A stretch of 64,000 nucleotides of DNA from Tetramitus jugosus (GCA_937625935.1 OW569345.1:310001-374000); one strand, 5' to 3'. Shown: positions 10,988 to 21,789, counted from the first letter of the stretch. Translations and numbers: made by a program. The notes: generated by a model not told the origin, from the letters alone.

Positions 10988-12571
10988 ATGACCACAATCT
11001 CGGTACCAAACAATCGCAACATCACCAACAACAACAACTCACAATCAACAACAACAACAATAACAAAAAAAAGATCAAATATCAACAACTCAAAGAAAAA
11101 TGCACCCAAAAGCGCCACACTCATGTACTACACTCTTGTTGATCGTGCCATCTTCAAAGTTCAACAAACGCTAATCACTCAAAAATCCGTCTCACAAAAA
11201 TACCTTGATTTTGTTACGCAGGCCACACTTCAACCTCCTCACTGTCAAGACGTCATGGACGAGAGAGTGTTGGCCGGTTTCTGCGCATTTCCCGCATGCA
11301 ACGGAGAAATTATGCCGCGGAGAAATACATTTTGTTCCGAGTATTGTGAAGCGCGGGGTGGGGAGTGGATGCAAAAGTGTGATCAATCAATGCCCTATGC
11401 CCGATCAAAGTCTCTCATGAGTCCACTACTCAGAATGACTCTACCCAGCATTGATCCATTGAAAATTGATCAGTTGAGAGAACAAATGGTTCAGGAGAAT
11501 CATCAAGAGGCATCCAAAGTAGTGAGCTTACGAGTCAAGGAGAGAGTGGATCCTGAACCAGCGAGCCTGGATTTTAAAGATGCAGAGACGATTGAGACAA
11601 TTACGGAGGAGACGAATAAACTCAAGAGTACGAGCTCTGAACTGAAGAAGAAGTTGAATAGCATGTATGGAAGTGAGTTGGAGAAGAGAATGGAAGCAAT
11701 GAAGGTGTTTGACGATGATTCGGACGATTCAGAAGATGATGATGAGAGTGAAGACGACAATGAGGGGGACGACAATGATGAGTATGGTGATGAGAATATC
11801 AAGAGTGGGAATAAGAAGGAGAAGAAGAAGAAGAAGATTAGACTCAATAGCAGTATCAATGACGAGGAGAAAGAGAAACAAAAATTGGAGGAGGATATAC
11901 GAAGGGCGATACAAAGACCCGAGAGATACACTGCAGTGTGGACAGATTTGAGTCGATGGGTCACTCGTCATACAATTTTGTTCCTGAGACCTGAGTTGGC
12001 ACCGAAAAAGGACGATGCCTCATTGACTGATTCTTCAAAATCGACTTCGGAACAAAAGATGGAAGAGTTGAAAGAAATGCAAACCATTTGTGAAACGTAT
12101 AGTAAGCTTGGAATGCATGAGGAGAGACAATTGATGGAGGAGGCCATCATAGAATTGAAAACGAGTCTAAAGCATGAAACCTATAGCTCAGATCCATTAC
12201 CAGAAAGAGACGATAATCAAGAGCAACGATTTTTATTAGTGGAGCGCAATATACATGAATACTTAGGAACTATCGGTGTTGAGCTGGCGCTCAATGCTCC
12301 ATTGCTGTCTTCATTTGTCTTTGATCTATTGAATACGTTCACCTATGTACAGAGTGTGACTTCGTCCGATAGTGAATCATGGCACATTTTAGCCCTGCTG
12401 ATTGTGAAGGCTCTGTTGGCATTCAAAGCAAATGAAATTATTGTCGAGGCTGTCACAAATGATCATAGAACACAGTGGAACGCCAAACTCGAAGAGAAAA
12501 TGGCTCAACTCGGATTGTCACCACACCAAATCCGAACGCTCTACCGTATTTTGACACAAGGCGTTTACTAG
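10988..12571 (+). CDS. RPAP2: RPAP2/Rtr1 RNA polymerase II CTD phosphatase
   Basis: Rtr1/RPAP2 binds RNA polymerase II, removes CTD Ser5 phosphate and helps nuclear import of the enzyme. The family signature is the zinc-binding module near residues 88-131: VLAGFCAFPACNGEIMPRR, then NTFCSEYCEARGGEW. This gives the ligand pattern C99-x4-C104...C116-x3-C120. The N-terminus is Asn/Thr-rich. The middle has an acidic run (DDDSDDSEDDDESEDDNEGD) and a basic run (KKEKKKKK). The C-terminal 200 residues are helical, ending LSPHQIRTLYRILTQ. The product is 527 residues without introns, close to animal RPAP2. I chose the ATG at 10988; the frame is open further upstream and contains one more ATG near 10910, but the sequence there looks like 5' UTR. 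Confidence 0.88.
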   Translation: MTTISVPNNRNITNNNNSQSTTTTITKKRSNINNSKKNAPKSATLMYYTLVDRAIFKVQQTLITQKSVSQKYLDFVTQATLQPPHCQDVMDERVLAGFCAFPACNGEIMPRRNTFCSEYCEARGGEWMQKCDQSMPYARSKSLMSPLLRMTLPSIDPLKIDQLREQMVQENHQEASKVVSLRVKERVDPEPASLDFKDAETIETITEETNKLKSTSSELKKKLNSMYGSELEKRMEAMKVFDDDSDDSEDDDESEDDNEGDDNDEYGDENIKSGNKKEKKKKKIRLNSSINDEEKEKQKLEEDIRRAIQRPERYTAVWTDLSRWVTRHTILFLRPELAPKKDDASLTDSSKSTSEQKMEELKEMQTICETYSKLGMHEERQLMEEAIIELKTSLKHETYSSDPLPERDDNQEQRFLLVERNIHEYLGTIGVELALNAPLLSSFVFDLLNTFTYVQSVTSSDSESWHILALLIVKALLAFKANEIIVEAVTNDHRTQWNAKLEEKMAQLGLSPHQIRTLYRILTQGVY

Positions 12572-12763
12572 ATATTGAGAACTTGCAGAATAAAATCTGG
12601 TAGGATTTCAATGACAACTGAGCTATCGTTCCAACCCACACACCAATGTCCAACACTACTCAATGTCAAATTTTCACTTTTTATACCTTTTCACTTTTAA
12701 ATATCACACAGAAAACTCGCAGGACAACAATAACACACAACACTTTGCACCACACATGAGCAC

Positions 12764-15718
12764 ATGAGAAATCGCTTCTTCAAACAGCTGGCCACCAACA
12801 GAATCACAACCAACAGCAACAGCAACAGCAACAGCAGCTACAGAAGAACAAGGAATTCTCCGTCATTGCCATTATTTCACACGACGACAACCACCACTGT
12901 TTTCATGACCATGTCGTCGTCAACTCAATCACAACCAACACCACTATCGATTCAGAAAAATCTCCGTGGTTCATCTCCGACCAAGTCGCCAGCCGCACAA
13001 CCACCCTCTATTCTCATCACGGTCTACCTCCAAAAAAAGTTCATTTTTACAAACGATGAGGAAGATGAAATTTTTCATCAAATACAAGGCGCGGAAACTC
13101 TTCACGAACAGTACTACAGGAAGCTTTTGGAGGCAAGATCCGCTTGTGTCAATGCACACCAAACCAAGAGTGATGATGATTTGGAGGAAGGTGAAGATGA
13201 TGCTCGAAGTTTCCAAATGAGCAAGTTTGAAGATATTGGCAGAGAAGAGTCTCACAGATTGCTCAATTCTTTGACTCGTTTTCTCAGTTGGGTTCGTCTT
13301 CAAAGTGCAAAGCATTTCCATGTTATTCACCTCCTGGATCAAAACTCCGTCAGTGATGACCCCGCCAAGAATGAGCGCGCCAATTCTCTGATTTACGGTT
13401 TGAATGACGGTGTTTTGTTGAATGATGATGGTTCTCCCAGCACAGAGAAGAGAGAGCACTTTTTACATTTGAGTGGTGTCAATGCCTTCCAGGATACAGA
13501 CCTCGACAAGATTATCACCAATATCATTGGCAACTACACTAAAAACAAGAGTAGAGATAAGGATGACGAAGATGAAGAAGAAGATGATGATAACAAGCCA
13601 AAAATCTCAGTCATTGGACTTCATACCGAGTCTAGCATCATGTTTCTGATGTATGAGTTGACTACACGATATCCCATGACCTCCATTTCCACATGCTCTG
13701 CACTGACAGCGAGCAGATCTCGATTGCAGCATTTTAACTCGTTGAATCAATTGAAAACTTTGTTCAATGTGAAAACGTTTGATTCAGTGTATGACTTTGA
13801 GCACTATATTCTGACTCAGAATCGCGTAACTCCGACACTCGATGAAGAAGAAATGGCCTTGAAGGATGAGGAATCTGATGAATTCCTTCAGTGTGGTATA
13901 CAATGGAGTACGATTGGTGAGAATAAGGCCAGAATTACAACCATTGAGAAGGAGATTATTTGTTCTCTGTACCGTGACAGCAGTCAGGTTCGATTAAAGA
14001 TGCTCTCTGGTGGAAACACTGGAAGCTGGGTGTTCAAAGTGAGTTCCAAGGACTTTCAAGGCAATGTTCAGTCAGCTACAGTACTAAAAATTGGTAATCG
14101 TCGTTCGATTGTAAGAGAGCGAGTCAACTTCGAACGTGTGGAAGACATTTTGGGCAATAATGCACCAAGAGTACAAGGTTTCACCGAGTATGGAGACAAG
14201 GCAGGTATTAAGTTCGCGTATGCATCCATGATGGAGAGCAATGGTGATGGTGACGAAAACGCAGAGCAGGCTAGTTTCCGATCATTGTACATGTCGCGCA
14301 TATCCGAGGACAAGGTCAAGCAAATCTTGAACACAACCTTCCTGAGTGTCTTGGGAAGATTTTATGCCGGTGCAACATTGGAGAGAGTCAACTTGTTTCA
14401 ACTGTATGACTTTGATGGTAGGGGATGGAATTACCGCATCGGTGGTACAGACAATCCTTCTGTTGTTCGAATGTTTATCAAGGATTACTTTTGTTCCGTT
14501 GAGGGATGTCAGGCATATGTCGAGAAAGATAGCAATCCTATTCCACGACAGGAGATGATTGGCACGGAGCCGTACCTTCAATTCCCGACAGGAATGATCC
14601 TAAATAATCCTGTTGCATTCTTCGCGCAACATCTGGACTGGATCAAGCATAATAGCTATTTGACTCGATCGCATCACTACATTGCCTATCAGCACGGAGA
14701 CTTGAATGGAAGAAATATTATTTTGGATCATTCGTACAATGTTTGGTTGATTGACTTTGAGTACACGGAGAGAACACACGTTCTGAAAGATATCACAAAG
14801 TTGGAAAATGACATTCTGTACGAGTACACACCAATTGAGAACATGGATGTTCTGAAACAAGCTCTTTTGCTGACAGAGGAGTTGCTCAAAGTGAAAGATT
14901 TATCACTACCACTTCCCGAAACGGTCCAAGGAGTGACTGATCCAGGTCTCACACGAGCTTGGAGAATGGTTATCCATTTGAGAAGTATCACAAAGTCAAT
15001 TGTTCGAGATGATAAGAGCTCCTTCCAGATTGAGGTTGTTCTGCTGCGCTATGCGCTCTTTTCGGTCAGTCTGCATCATTTGTCACCACTTCAAAAGACG
15101 TGGGCGCTCGCTGCTGCCAGTGGTTACGCTCAATTGATTCAAAATCGTGCATTCAGAAACAAGAATTACCACTTGAACTTTGTGTCGTTACATCCGGATC
15201 CAGAGACCACGAGATCCAGTGGCCGATTGGCTATCTCTATCTTGCCTGGAAGAAAGGACAGAATGATATCAATCGAAAAGGATGTTGGAGAACTGAAAGC
15301 ACAAAAGATATCAAAGGTATTGTGCTTGTGCTCCCAGTTTGAAGTTGAAAAGCCTTCCCTTGAGAGTCTGATTGATTCATTGTCCCAAAATGGAATCGAA
15401 CTCAAGTTGTTCTCCATTGCAAAGAATGTCGTGCCAACTGTGCACTTGGCCGAAAAGCTATGTGAATGGTTGTATGAAGCAATTGAAACGAAACATGAGA
15501 ATGTGGCTGTTGTTAGTTTGTCTGGTCTCGGAAGATCGGGAACGCTTGCAGCTTGTTTCATTTGTTATCGAGACCCCTCGATCTCACCTGAGACTGCTAT
15601 CAAACTCGTGCGAGATGCCAGAGGAGAAAGAGCCATCGATAGTGAACAAGAGCAGGAGTTTGTGCGTACGTTCCACGATCATCTCAAGCAAGAACGCGGG
15701 GCAGAGTCATCTCCCTGA
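12764..15718 (+). CDS. APH/TCAD9-like kinase fused to KAP-like pseudophosphatase
   Basis: This is one 984-residue open frame. Residues 1-80 are Asn/Ser/Thr-rich. Residues 85-360 are mostly of unknown fold, with one acidic run. Residues 405-690 look like an aminoglycoside-phosphotransferase-type kinase. They show a glycine-rich loop MLSGGNTGSWVFKV, a strand ATVLKIGNRRSIVRE with Lys442, the catalytic loop QHGDLNGRNIIL (Asp646, Asn651) and VWLIDFEYTERTHVL (Asp664), so the catalytic residues look intact. The GGxTG loop plus HGDLNxRNI and IDFxxT pattern recalls the bacterial conflict-system kinase family TCAD9; that label is from memory. Residues 824-975 match CDKN3/KAP dual-specificity phosphatases: SILPGRKDRMISI, the P-loop VVSLSGLGRSGTLAACF and the KAP-type ending ISPETAIKLVRDARGERAI. 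The catalytic Cys is Ser918, the preceding His is Val, and the KAP acid loop reads IAKNVV instead of IADGG. Confidence 0.82.
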   Translation: MRNRFFKQLATNRITTNSNSNSNSSYRRTRNSPSLPLFHTTTTTTVFMTMSSSTQSQPTPLSIQKNLRGSSPTKSPAAQPPSILITVYLQKKFIFTNDEEDEIFHQIQGAETLHEQYYRKLLEARSACVNAHQTKSDDDLEEGEDDARSFQMSKFEDIGREESHRLLNSLTRFLSWVRLQSAKHFHVIHLLDQNSVSDDPAKNERANSLIYGLNDGVLLNDDGSPSTEKREHFLHLSGVNAFQDTDLDKIITNIIGNYTKNKSRDKDDEDEEEDDDNKPKISVIGLHTESSIMFLMYELTTRYPMTSISTCSALTASRSRLQHFNSLNQLKTLFNVKTFDSVYDFEHYILTQNRVTPTLDEEEMALKDEESDEFLQCGIQWSTIGENKARITTIEKEIICSLYRDSSQVRLKMLSGGNTGSWVFKVSSKDFQGNVQSATVLKIGNRRSIVRERVNFERVEDILGNNAPRVQGFTEYGDKAGIKFAYASMMESNGDGDENAEQASFRSLYMSRISEDKVKQILNTTFLSVLGRFYAGATLERVNLFQLYDFDGRGWNYRIGGTDNPSVVRMFIKDYFCSVEGCQAYVEKDSNPIPRQEMIGTEPYLQFPTGMILNNPVAFFAQHLDWIKHNSYLTRSHHYIAYQHGDLNGRNIILDHSYNVWLIDFEYTERTHVLKDITKLENDILYEYTPIENMDVLKQALLLTEELLKVKDLSLPLPETVQGVTDPGLTRAWRMVIHLRSITKSIVRDDKSSFQIEVVLLRYALFSVSLHHLSPLQKTWALAAASGYAQLIQNRAFRNKNYHLNFVSLHPDPETTRSSGRLAISILPGRKDRMISIEKDVGELKAQKISKVLCLCSQFEVEKPSLESLIDSLSQNGIELKLFSIAKNVVPTVHLAEKLCEWLYEAIETKHENVAVVSLSGLGRSGTLAACFICYRDPSISPETAIKLVRDARGERAIDSEQEQEFVRTFHDHLKQERGAESSP

Positions 15719-15759
15719 ATGTCCATCTGTATAAATTATTTTTATTATTCTAGAACAAG

Positions 15760-18590
15760 TTAGTATTCGTAGTAGAAGTGACCTGGAATCTTCGCAGATA
15801 GGTACTTCAAGAAGGCATATCCAGTACCCATTAAACCTATGATCGTGAGAACTGTTTTCACCTGGATCTCGGCATCGAGAGGGAACTTGTACGAAAATTG
15901 TCTTCCTCGAATGTACAAGTGGAAGTGCGTCAGTTCTCTTATCATTCTGTCTCTATTGCTCAATATCTTTTTGTTAGTATTTGAGTTGGTGTGATCTTTG
16001 TCTTTGACAATGGTGTTCGATTCTGAATTAAGAGCATCAATCACAAATTGATCGTAATTGCCTGTTACAAAGTTGTTAGAATGATAGGACACATTTGTCA
16101 CAATCATCAAAGCAATTAACATTGTTATAGAAAAGAATGCGAAGTACCAATTCTCCTGCATTCCCCACAGTGTAATCATCGTTTCAATCGCTAGCATAAT
16201 CGTACTAAAAAGAAATAGGTTAAGTCAGCTCCAATGTAAAACCAAACAAACATTACTTACAATAGCACGAGATATGACAGGGACACCGCCCATGATTGCT
16301 TAACAAGCACACTCAACTCTTGTGTCAATTTCACGTAACCTTCGATGCCCCAGTGTAGCGTGAAAGTTCCATGGCCTAACTTAAAATGGAACTCATCGAA
16401 AAACATTTGCATCAACGCAATCATTCTATTGCAGATGAGGTACAGCACACACAGCATGAGAGATATTAATACGAAGCTCATATACCAGTGCAGCAACTTG
16501 TATATAGATGATATCCATCCATAGTATCCCAAGGAAGTCGCATGTGTCGCTTTCATGAGCGCCAACTCCGCCTTGATATCACTCGTAACATCCATTACAA
16601 TGAAGCAATATGCTACATTCGCATAAATAAATGAGAAGAGCACAGCCATCATAGCCTTTCGATTGTACAGCTTTCTACTATTCGTATGGAACAAGGTGTC
16701 ATCCTCTTCGCCCACATTAATATTGACATCCAACTGCGATAAGAGAAGTTCCTTTTCCGACTCCTTGTCAAACTTATTCTCAAAGTCTTTCGAGTAGTTG
16801 GATGAGAAAAGCTTCAACGCAGCCCATTTCACACAGAAAATCATGGATATGAAAGCACTCAATGGAATAAGATAGTAGAACATATGTTGGAGAACATGCA
16901 GAACGTATTCAATTCGATCAAACTGATCATCATACAATGGAAAAGATGAAGTGTACATAATAGCTGCATAGCTCAGACTAATAGCAAACATCAGAAGCAT
17001 GAGGGATCGGTGAATAGCAATCCAGATATTACTCGTTCCATCTTGATAATAAATTGCGAATGATTCAAGAACCCATAGTACAACTCTGTCAGAACGAATT
17101 AAACGATCAGCTTTTTGTGCGATATCCTTCTGCTTATTCTTACGTCGGTATTGAATATAGCTTATCGTATAACGCAACAAATTGAACAATGGAATAACAA
17201 TTAGCAGCAGGGCACAAAGAACTGCTCCAATTGTGCACAAGATCGGCAAAACATATATGCGATATATACTCTCGTTTGATATCATCTCCTTCTTGGAAGA
17301 ATAGAGCAATCGACACTGCTCATGAATACAGTAGTTATTCACAAAATAGACATCATCAATATAAATCTCGCTTAAAATATCAGAGTACACAGCGGATGAT
17401 TGTTGAAAGGCTACATTGCCCAGCAACTTTGATCTTGATATTTTAACCATCGACTCCACAGAATAAAGAACTCCTCCTTGATAAATTGCAGTGTTGTTGG
17501 CGAACACACTCTCATTGACGTAAACATTAGAGGAAAAAAGAACTGCTATACCGGCACCCTTTCCATAGGGTTCTGAATCATCTGCTGCCTTATACGAAGG
17601 GACATTACCAAAGAAATCGGATCGTCTCACTTGAAAGTTGCTCACAGCATTCACCACGAGCTTGTTGTACTCATCGTGAACGACACTGTCTCTCAATACA
17701 GCTCTATTCTTTCGAACATCACACCGAGTCACCGACACATTATGAGAATAATAGACACACATGGCACCACCCGTTGCAGCCATGTTCTCAATCATTTGTA
17801 CATGATCAACGTTAATGTTACTTGATCGACTGATCATGATTGCGCCTCCACAGGGTATCTCCAATTCAGGTCTCGTTTCTTGCAAATTCCAGACAGTTGC
17901 CCCAGACAGCACCAAGTACTTGAGAGTAATATTGGTCGAATTATGAATCATAAACACTTGTCCAATCACACTGAAAGCCACTACTCGAGCCAACTCATCA
18001 TCCGGCACGAATGGTGCATTCTTCTGAGTCACCACTTGAGAAGTGATCGTTAAGCGCTTGGCCTGATTCACAAACACTTCCCTCTCCAGGTAATGAATAC
18101 CAGGAGACAAATAGATGACAGTCTCTCTCTCCACTGCCATGTTCATCTCTTCTCTCACCTTTCCATCCACATCATGATCATTCGCTACAGATGATACCTC
18201 ATCAACCGTAGCTCTCTCAAGCCAAACATTTTCATCATTATCACTACTCATACCATGCTCGGAGCTACTACTACTTGTGCCAAACACGGAGACAATCCGA
18301 GGTGGTGGAGAATGATCCTTTCCTTGATGAACAAGAGACAAGTCAACAGCTCGTTGAATGGTTCTCACAGGTGCATGAATCGTTCCATTCCATGCATCAT
18401 TACCATTCATAGAGTTTACATAGATCTCCAACAACCCAACAGTGTCACCCGTAGTCGTAGCAGAAGCACAACAATATGATGCTTTCAACACCAAAAACAC
18501 CAACAAGAGCAACCATGAGGATGATATCAAACGATGAAGAGCCATGGGAGGTGGTAATGATGATGATGATGATGGAGATATCCTCATCAT
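15760..18590 (-). CDS. Beta-helix ectodomain protein with about eight membrane segments
   Basis: Two exons, 16261-18590 and 15760-16204, are split by a 56 bp intron (GTAAGT..TTTTTAG). The splice restores one hydrophobic segment (SWAVSLSYLVLL joined to FTIMLAIETM), which supports it. The product is 924 residues from the first ATG. A second ATG at 18545 (MALHRLISSSWLLLLVFLVL) gives a cleaner signal peptide and may be the true start. The ectodomain begins IYVNSMNGNDAWNGTIHAPV, the usual opening of right-handed parallel beta-helix proteins, and continues with coil-like repeats (ITSRSSNINVDHVQMI-type, CGGAIMI, ATGGAMCV, GAGIAVLFSSNVYVNE) and many N-glycosylation sites. From about residue 450 there are roughly eight hydrophobic spans separated by charged loops. 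It is probably a surface or vacuolar membrane receptor-like protein of unknown role. Confidence 0.82.
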
Positions 18591-18848
18591 TTCTGTCGCT
18601 TTTTACGAGAAATGTTCCGTTTGGGTTTGTTTGTTGTGACTTGGAAACTGTCGGCCAATTTGGAATTCCCTTTCCCGACTTTCGATTACTTCACACGTGT
18701 GAATGGTATTATCATTCATCTTATCCTTTGCCAGGATCTTGTGAAAAAGTATTGAACAATTGGTGCAGGTTTCTCCTAGATGAATAATTTATTTGCTTTT
18801 CCGTATTGTTGGTTTGTACACAAAATTTGAGCGGTTAATCTCGCTAGA

Positions 18849-20006
18849 TTATTGCAGAGCAATGGCGATATAATCGTTAATGTTGGCAATGGATGTGGCA
18901 TCTCTACGCCTCAGTGCATCACTTCTACTCTTCACCTTTTGTGCAGAGCCACTGATATGAGGGATGAAACGCAGTGAAAAACGTTCCATGGAAGTGTTCA
19001 TGAACCCTGGTTGACCTAGAATATCCATTCTCGTTGTGCGATTGCTGTGGCATCGATGAGCAGATCTGCCTTTGATGGGAGCATGAAGCTCATGCAGAAC
19101 CTTTGCTAGTGTAAACTTTTGTTCAATGACATGTTCAAGGAAGTAAAAGAGACCGCCTGGCTTTAACACTCTGACAATCTCCTTCAAAACAGCACCTACA
19201 TTCGACACACAACAGAGAGCGTGTGTGCAAACCACTGTATCAAACATTTCTTCCTCCCAAGGCAGAGCTTCTGGATCGCCGCAGCAGACAGTTTGGCGTA
19301 GCTTTGAAAACTCCGATGCCGCTGTAGAAATTGGCGGGTTGATGATGGGAGAAACTTCATTGCCGAGCAAGGAAGCAGACCACTCTGCAATATAATATTC
19401 GTCTACGGTGATCACATTGCTCTTATCGAGCTCGTTCAACAGAATCATGTTGCTCACTGAATTGTCAAAACTGCCACCCAAGAGCAACACACGACCATAA
19501 AAGTGTGGCTCCTGATCTATACTCGTTTTGTTAGTCGTTAACGTCGTTGATGTTGGATGCATCTCTTGCTGTTGTTGGTTCATTGCTTGACGGCACGAAG
19601 AAAACAGCTTTTTCTTTTGAACGTCCAACGGATCGTTGCGTTCACTAGTCACCATCAATCGATGCATCAATTTCTCTTGTAACAGCTCTTGTTGTTGATG
19701 ATGATTTGGAGGCAATTGTGGACAAGAGGCAGAGTGTTGATGGTGAGTGTGCTGTGCTAGATCACCTGCTCTGGAATTTCTATTTGTTGTTGTCGTCTGT
19801 TGTTTGTCACTTGTGTGAGCATGTGTTGCGTCATTGCTCGTGTGCAAGCTGCTCGTATTGTTACGGAACCAGCTCTTGTTCCAGATGCACTCGTGGCAAA
19901 TCTGGTTGTTGGTGGATGAGGGATGTCGCTCAGAGGAAGAATGGTAACTGAGCGATTTGGTGCTTCTTCTTCTCTTACTGCTGCTTCTTTTGTGTGGAGT
20001 GGTCAT
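18849..20006 (-). CDS. METTL7-like SAM-dependent methyltransferase
   Basis: The C-terminal 220 residues form a class I methyltransferase: VLLLGGSFDNSVSNMILL in the place of motif I, VITVDEYYIAE, then GDPEALPWEEEMFDTVVCTH and LKEIVRVLKPGGLFYFLEHV. The last two blocks are typical of the METTL7/TMT1 thiol-methyltransferase family, and the final RTTRMDILGQPGF..ERFSLRF also fits its C-terminus. Motif I is LGGS rather than the common LGxGxG, so the SAM loop is slightly divergent. The first 165 residues are low complexity (Ser, Arg, His, Gln). Animal METTL7 has a membrane anchor there, which I do not see. The start is the ATG at 20006; the product is 385 residues. The substrate is unknown. Confidence 0.8.
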   Translation of the reverse strand: MTTPHKRSSSKRRRSTKSLSYHSSSERHPSSTNNQICHECIWNKSWFRNNTSSLHTSNDATHAHTSDKQQTTTTNRNSRAGDLAQHTHHQHSASCPQLPPNHHQQQELLQEKLMHRLMVTSERNDPLDVQKKKLFSSCRQAMNQQQQEMHPTSTTLTTNKTSIDQEPHFYGRVLLLGGSFDNSVSNMILLNELDKSNVITVDEYYIAEWSASLLGNEVSPIINPPISTAASEFSKLRQTVCCGDPEALPWEEEMFDTVVCTHALCCVSNVGAVLKEIVRVLKPGGLFYFLEHVIEQKFTLAKVLHELHAPIKGRSAHRCHSNRTTRMDILGQPGFMNTSMERFSLRFIPHISGSAQKVKSRSDALRRRDATSIANINDYIAIALQ

Positions 20007-20295
20007 GACTTTGATCACTTATTGGTGGTGATGGTGTTGTAGTGTGTGGTTCAGATTGTTTCTTGTTTCTCCCTTTTATTGTCCTCGTGGCTTGAAAACC
20101 TGGTAATCGAAGGATTCTCGGACTCCTTTGGAAGCGGCGTTTCGTGCCGTATCATTGCGCCAAAACATCAAAATTGTCCTCAGAGGTGAAACATTGAATC
20201 CGCACGGACAATACGCGGTAGGGGATACTTCAGATTCCGTTCGAAGGACAATTTCGTTCTTCGGTGTGTGTTCCTGTGTACCTGACTCTGTTGTC

Positions 20296-21789
20296 TCATG
20301 AATAGGTTACAAGAGCGTCTTCTTTGAGATTCGAGCTTCGAGGCACCATCAAGTTACTCGAAAGCAAAAATGAGATCAAAATCATATTGATACTAGATCC
20401 CGAGGCAAAGCTAGTCACTTGGTAGTGAGGGTTATCGAGCATTTGACAGCAATTCGGGTCTGCTTGCTGTTCGACAACCTTTCCACGTAACTCAACATTG
20501 AATAAGCGCCCAGAGAGAGTATCAATGATATGAAATTTTCTGGCACTTGCAGTGACCAAAGGATTGGCCAATGCTGAAGCGTTCCAACAGAATGGAGTTT
20601 CTCTCCTCGGGAGTTCTGAAAACGTAAAGAGGCGCTTCATTGAATCCAAAAAAACTGTTGCAGAGTAAGAGCATGAAAAGTCCTTGATCCGTGCACTTCC
20701 GATATGGACACTCAAATCTAACTTACTGAAAACATCTGAAGTGGAGGTTGATCTGGTACTTCCAGCTGCATACACATCAAATTGTGATGTCAGTACAATC
20801 GTAAATGCAAGTCCACCGTCAATCTTGGTCAAACGACAGAAATTAAAAGGTTTTTGGGTATCATCTGATGTGCCAGCGACCTGTGCTTCCACTGCATGAT
20901 TCACATCCGGACCTCTTCGAACTCCCAATTGCCCAAACGCGTTCGATCCCAGAGAATACACTTGATCTCTGCTACATTGGAACACAAGGTGTTGTTCCCC
21001 TACTCCCCAAACGGAAATAACTCCATTTGTCTGCCAGAGTTTTACAGGCCCTGGCATACTGCTGGAGTTTGATCCGAAACGCCCCACAGTGTATAGCTCG
21101 TCATCTGTCGTAATAAAAGCAGAAAACCTACCAGCACAGGCAATATCCTTGATACGAATATTGCGTTCCACAAACCACAGTAAAAGAGTTGGCAAAGAGA
21201 CATCATCTCTATGCAATTTATGATGCTTATCATAAGTCAGAAGTTGACCATCTTTGTTACTGCCCATACCATAAACAAAACCATCCTCTGTCAAAAACAA
21301 GCAATGAACACCACCGGCTGCAACTTTTTTGATACGAATATTGAACAACTTATGATTCAGTATCAAGTGATCCAACACGTATGGGATTTGAAGAGCGGAG
21401 AACCACGGACAATGTTCTTCAATCTCATTTGGATCCATGCTCGATTGTGCCCATTGCCGAGCTCTGGGTCCATCTGATCTCACTCCCAGGATCTGTAGCG
21501 TGGGTTCTCGAGCCGCATGGAAATTACTATTTGTTGTTCCATTTTCAGTTTGTTCGCCATACTCCACCCAAAGCTCATCATCTGCCAAATAGTTACCACA
21601 CCCCAGAATCACACTATCTTGACCTGAAACCGTGCATTCTGTTGTAATGTAGTTTTTGTTGTTGCGTGGTGGGTTTCGCTGCTGAGTAGAATTATGGAGT
21701 TGATATCTGCCTGGATTATGATAAATAATGTGTTCAGCAGTGGAAGTTCCATTGTCACCATTTGTGGCTTGCTGTTGTTGTTGGCTCAT
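20296..21789 (-). CDS. RCC1-repeat beta-propeller protein
   Basis: RCC1 repeats form a seven-bladed propeller used in guanine-nucleotide exchange or protein binding. Visible repeats include VAAGGVHCLFLTEDGFVYGM followed by GSNKDGQL, then IACAGRFSAFITTDDELYTV, VWGVGEQHLVFQCSRDQVYS followed by LGSNAFGQLG, and FCRLTKIDGGLAFTIVLTSQ with DVYAAGS. The start is the ATG at 21789 (MSQQQQQATN); the upstream open frame has no convincing start. The product is 497 residues without introns, and the first 40 residues are polar low complexity. The last 40 residues include a hydrophobic stretch INMILISFLLSSNLMV that could be a strand or a weak tail anchor. Which RCC1 subfamily it belongs to cannot be told. 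The ferroportin gene starts 87 bp away in the opposite direction, so the two probably share a promoter. Confidence 0.83.
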   Translation of the reverse strand: MSQQQQQATNGDNGTSTAEHIIYHNPGRYQLHNSTQQRNPPRNNKNYITTECTVSGQDSVILGCGNYLADDELWVEYGEQTENGTTNSNFHAAREPTLQILGVRSDGPRARQWAQSSMDPNEIEEHCPWFSALQIPYVLDHLILNHKLFNIRIKKVAAGGVHCLFLTEDGFVYGMGSNKDGQLLTYDKHHKLHRDDVSLPTLLLWFVERNIRIKDIACAGRFSAFITTDDELYTVGRFGSNSSSMPGPVKLWQTNGVISVWGVGEQHLVFQCSRDQVYSLGSNAFGQLGVRRGPDVNHAVEAQVAGTSDDTQKPFNFCRLTKIDGGLAFTIVLTSQFDVYAAGSTRSTSTSDVFSKLDLSVHIGSARIKDFSCSYSATVFLDSMKRLFTFSELPRRETPFCWNASALANPLVTASARKFHIIDTLSGRLFNVELRGKVVEQQADPNCCQMLDNPHYQVTSFASGSSINMILISFLLSSNLMVPRSSNLKEDALVTYS

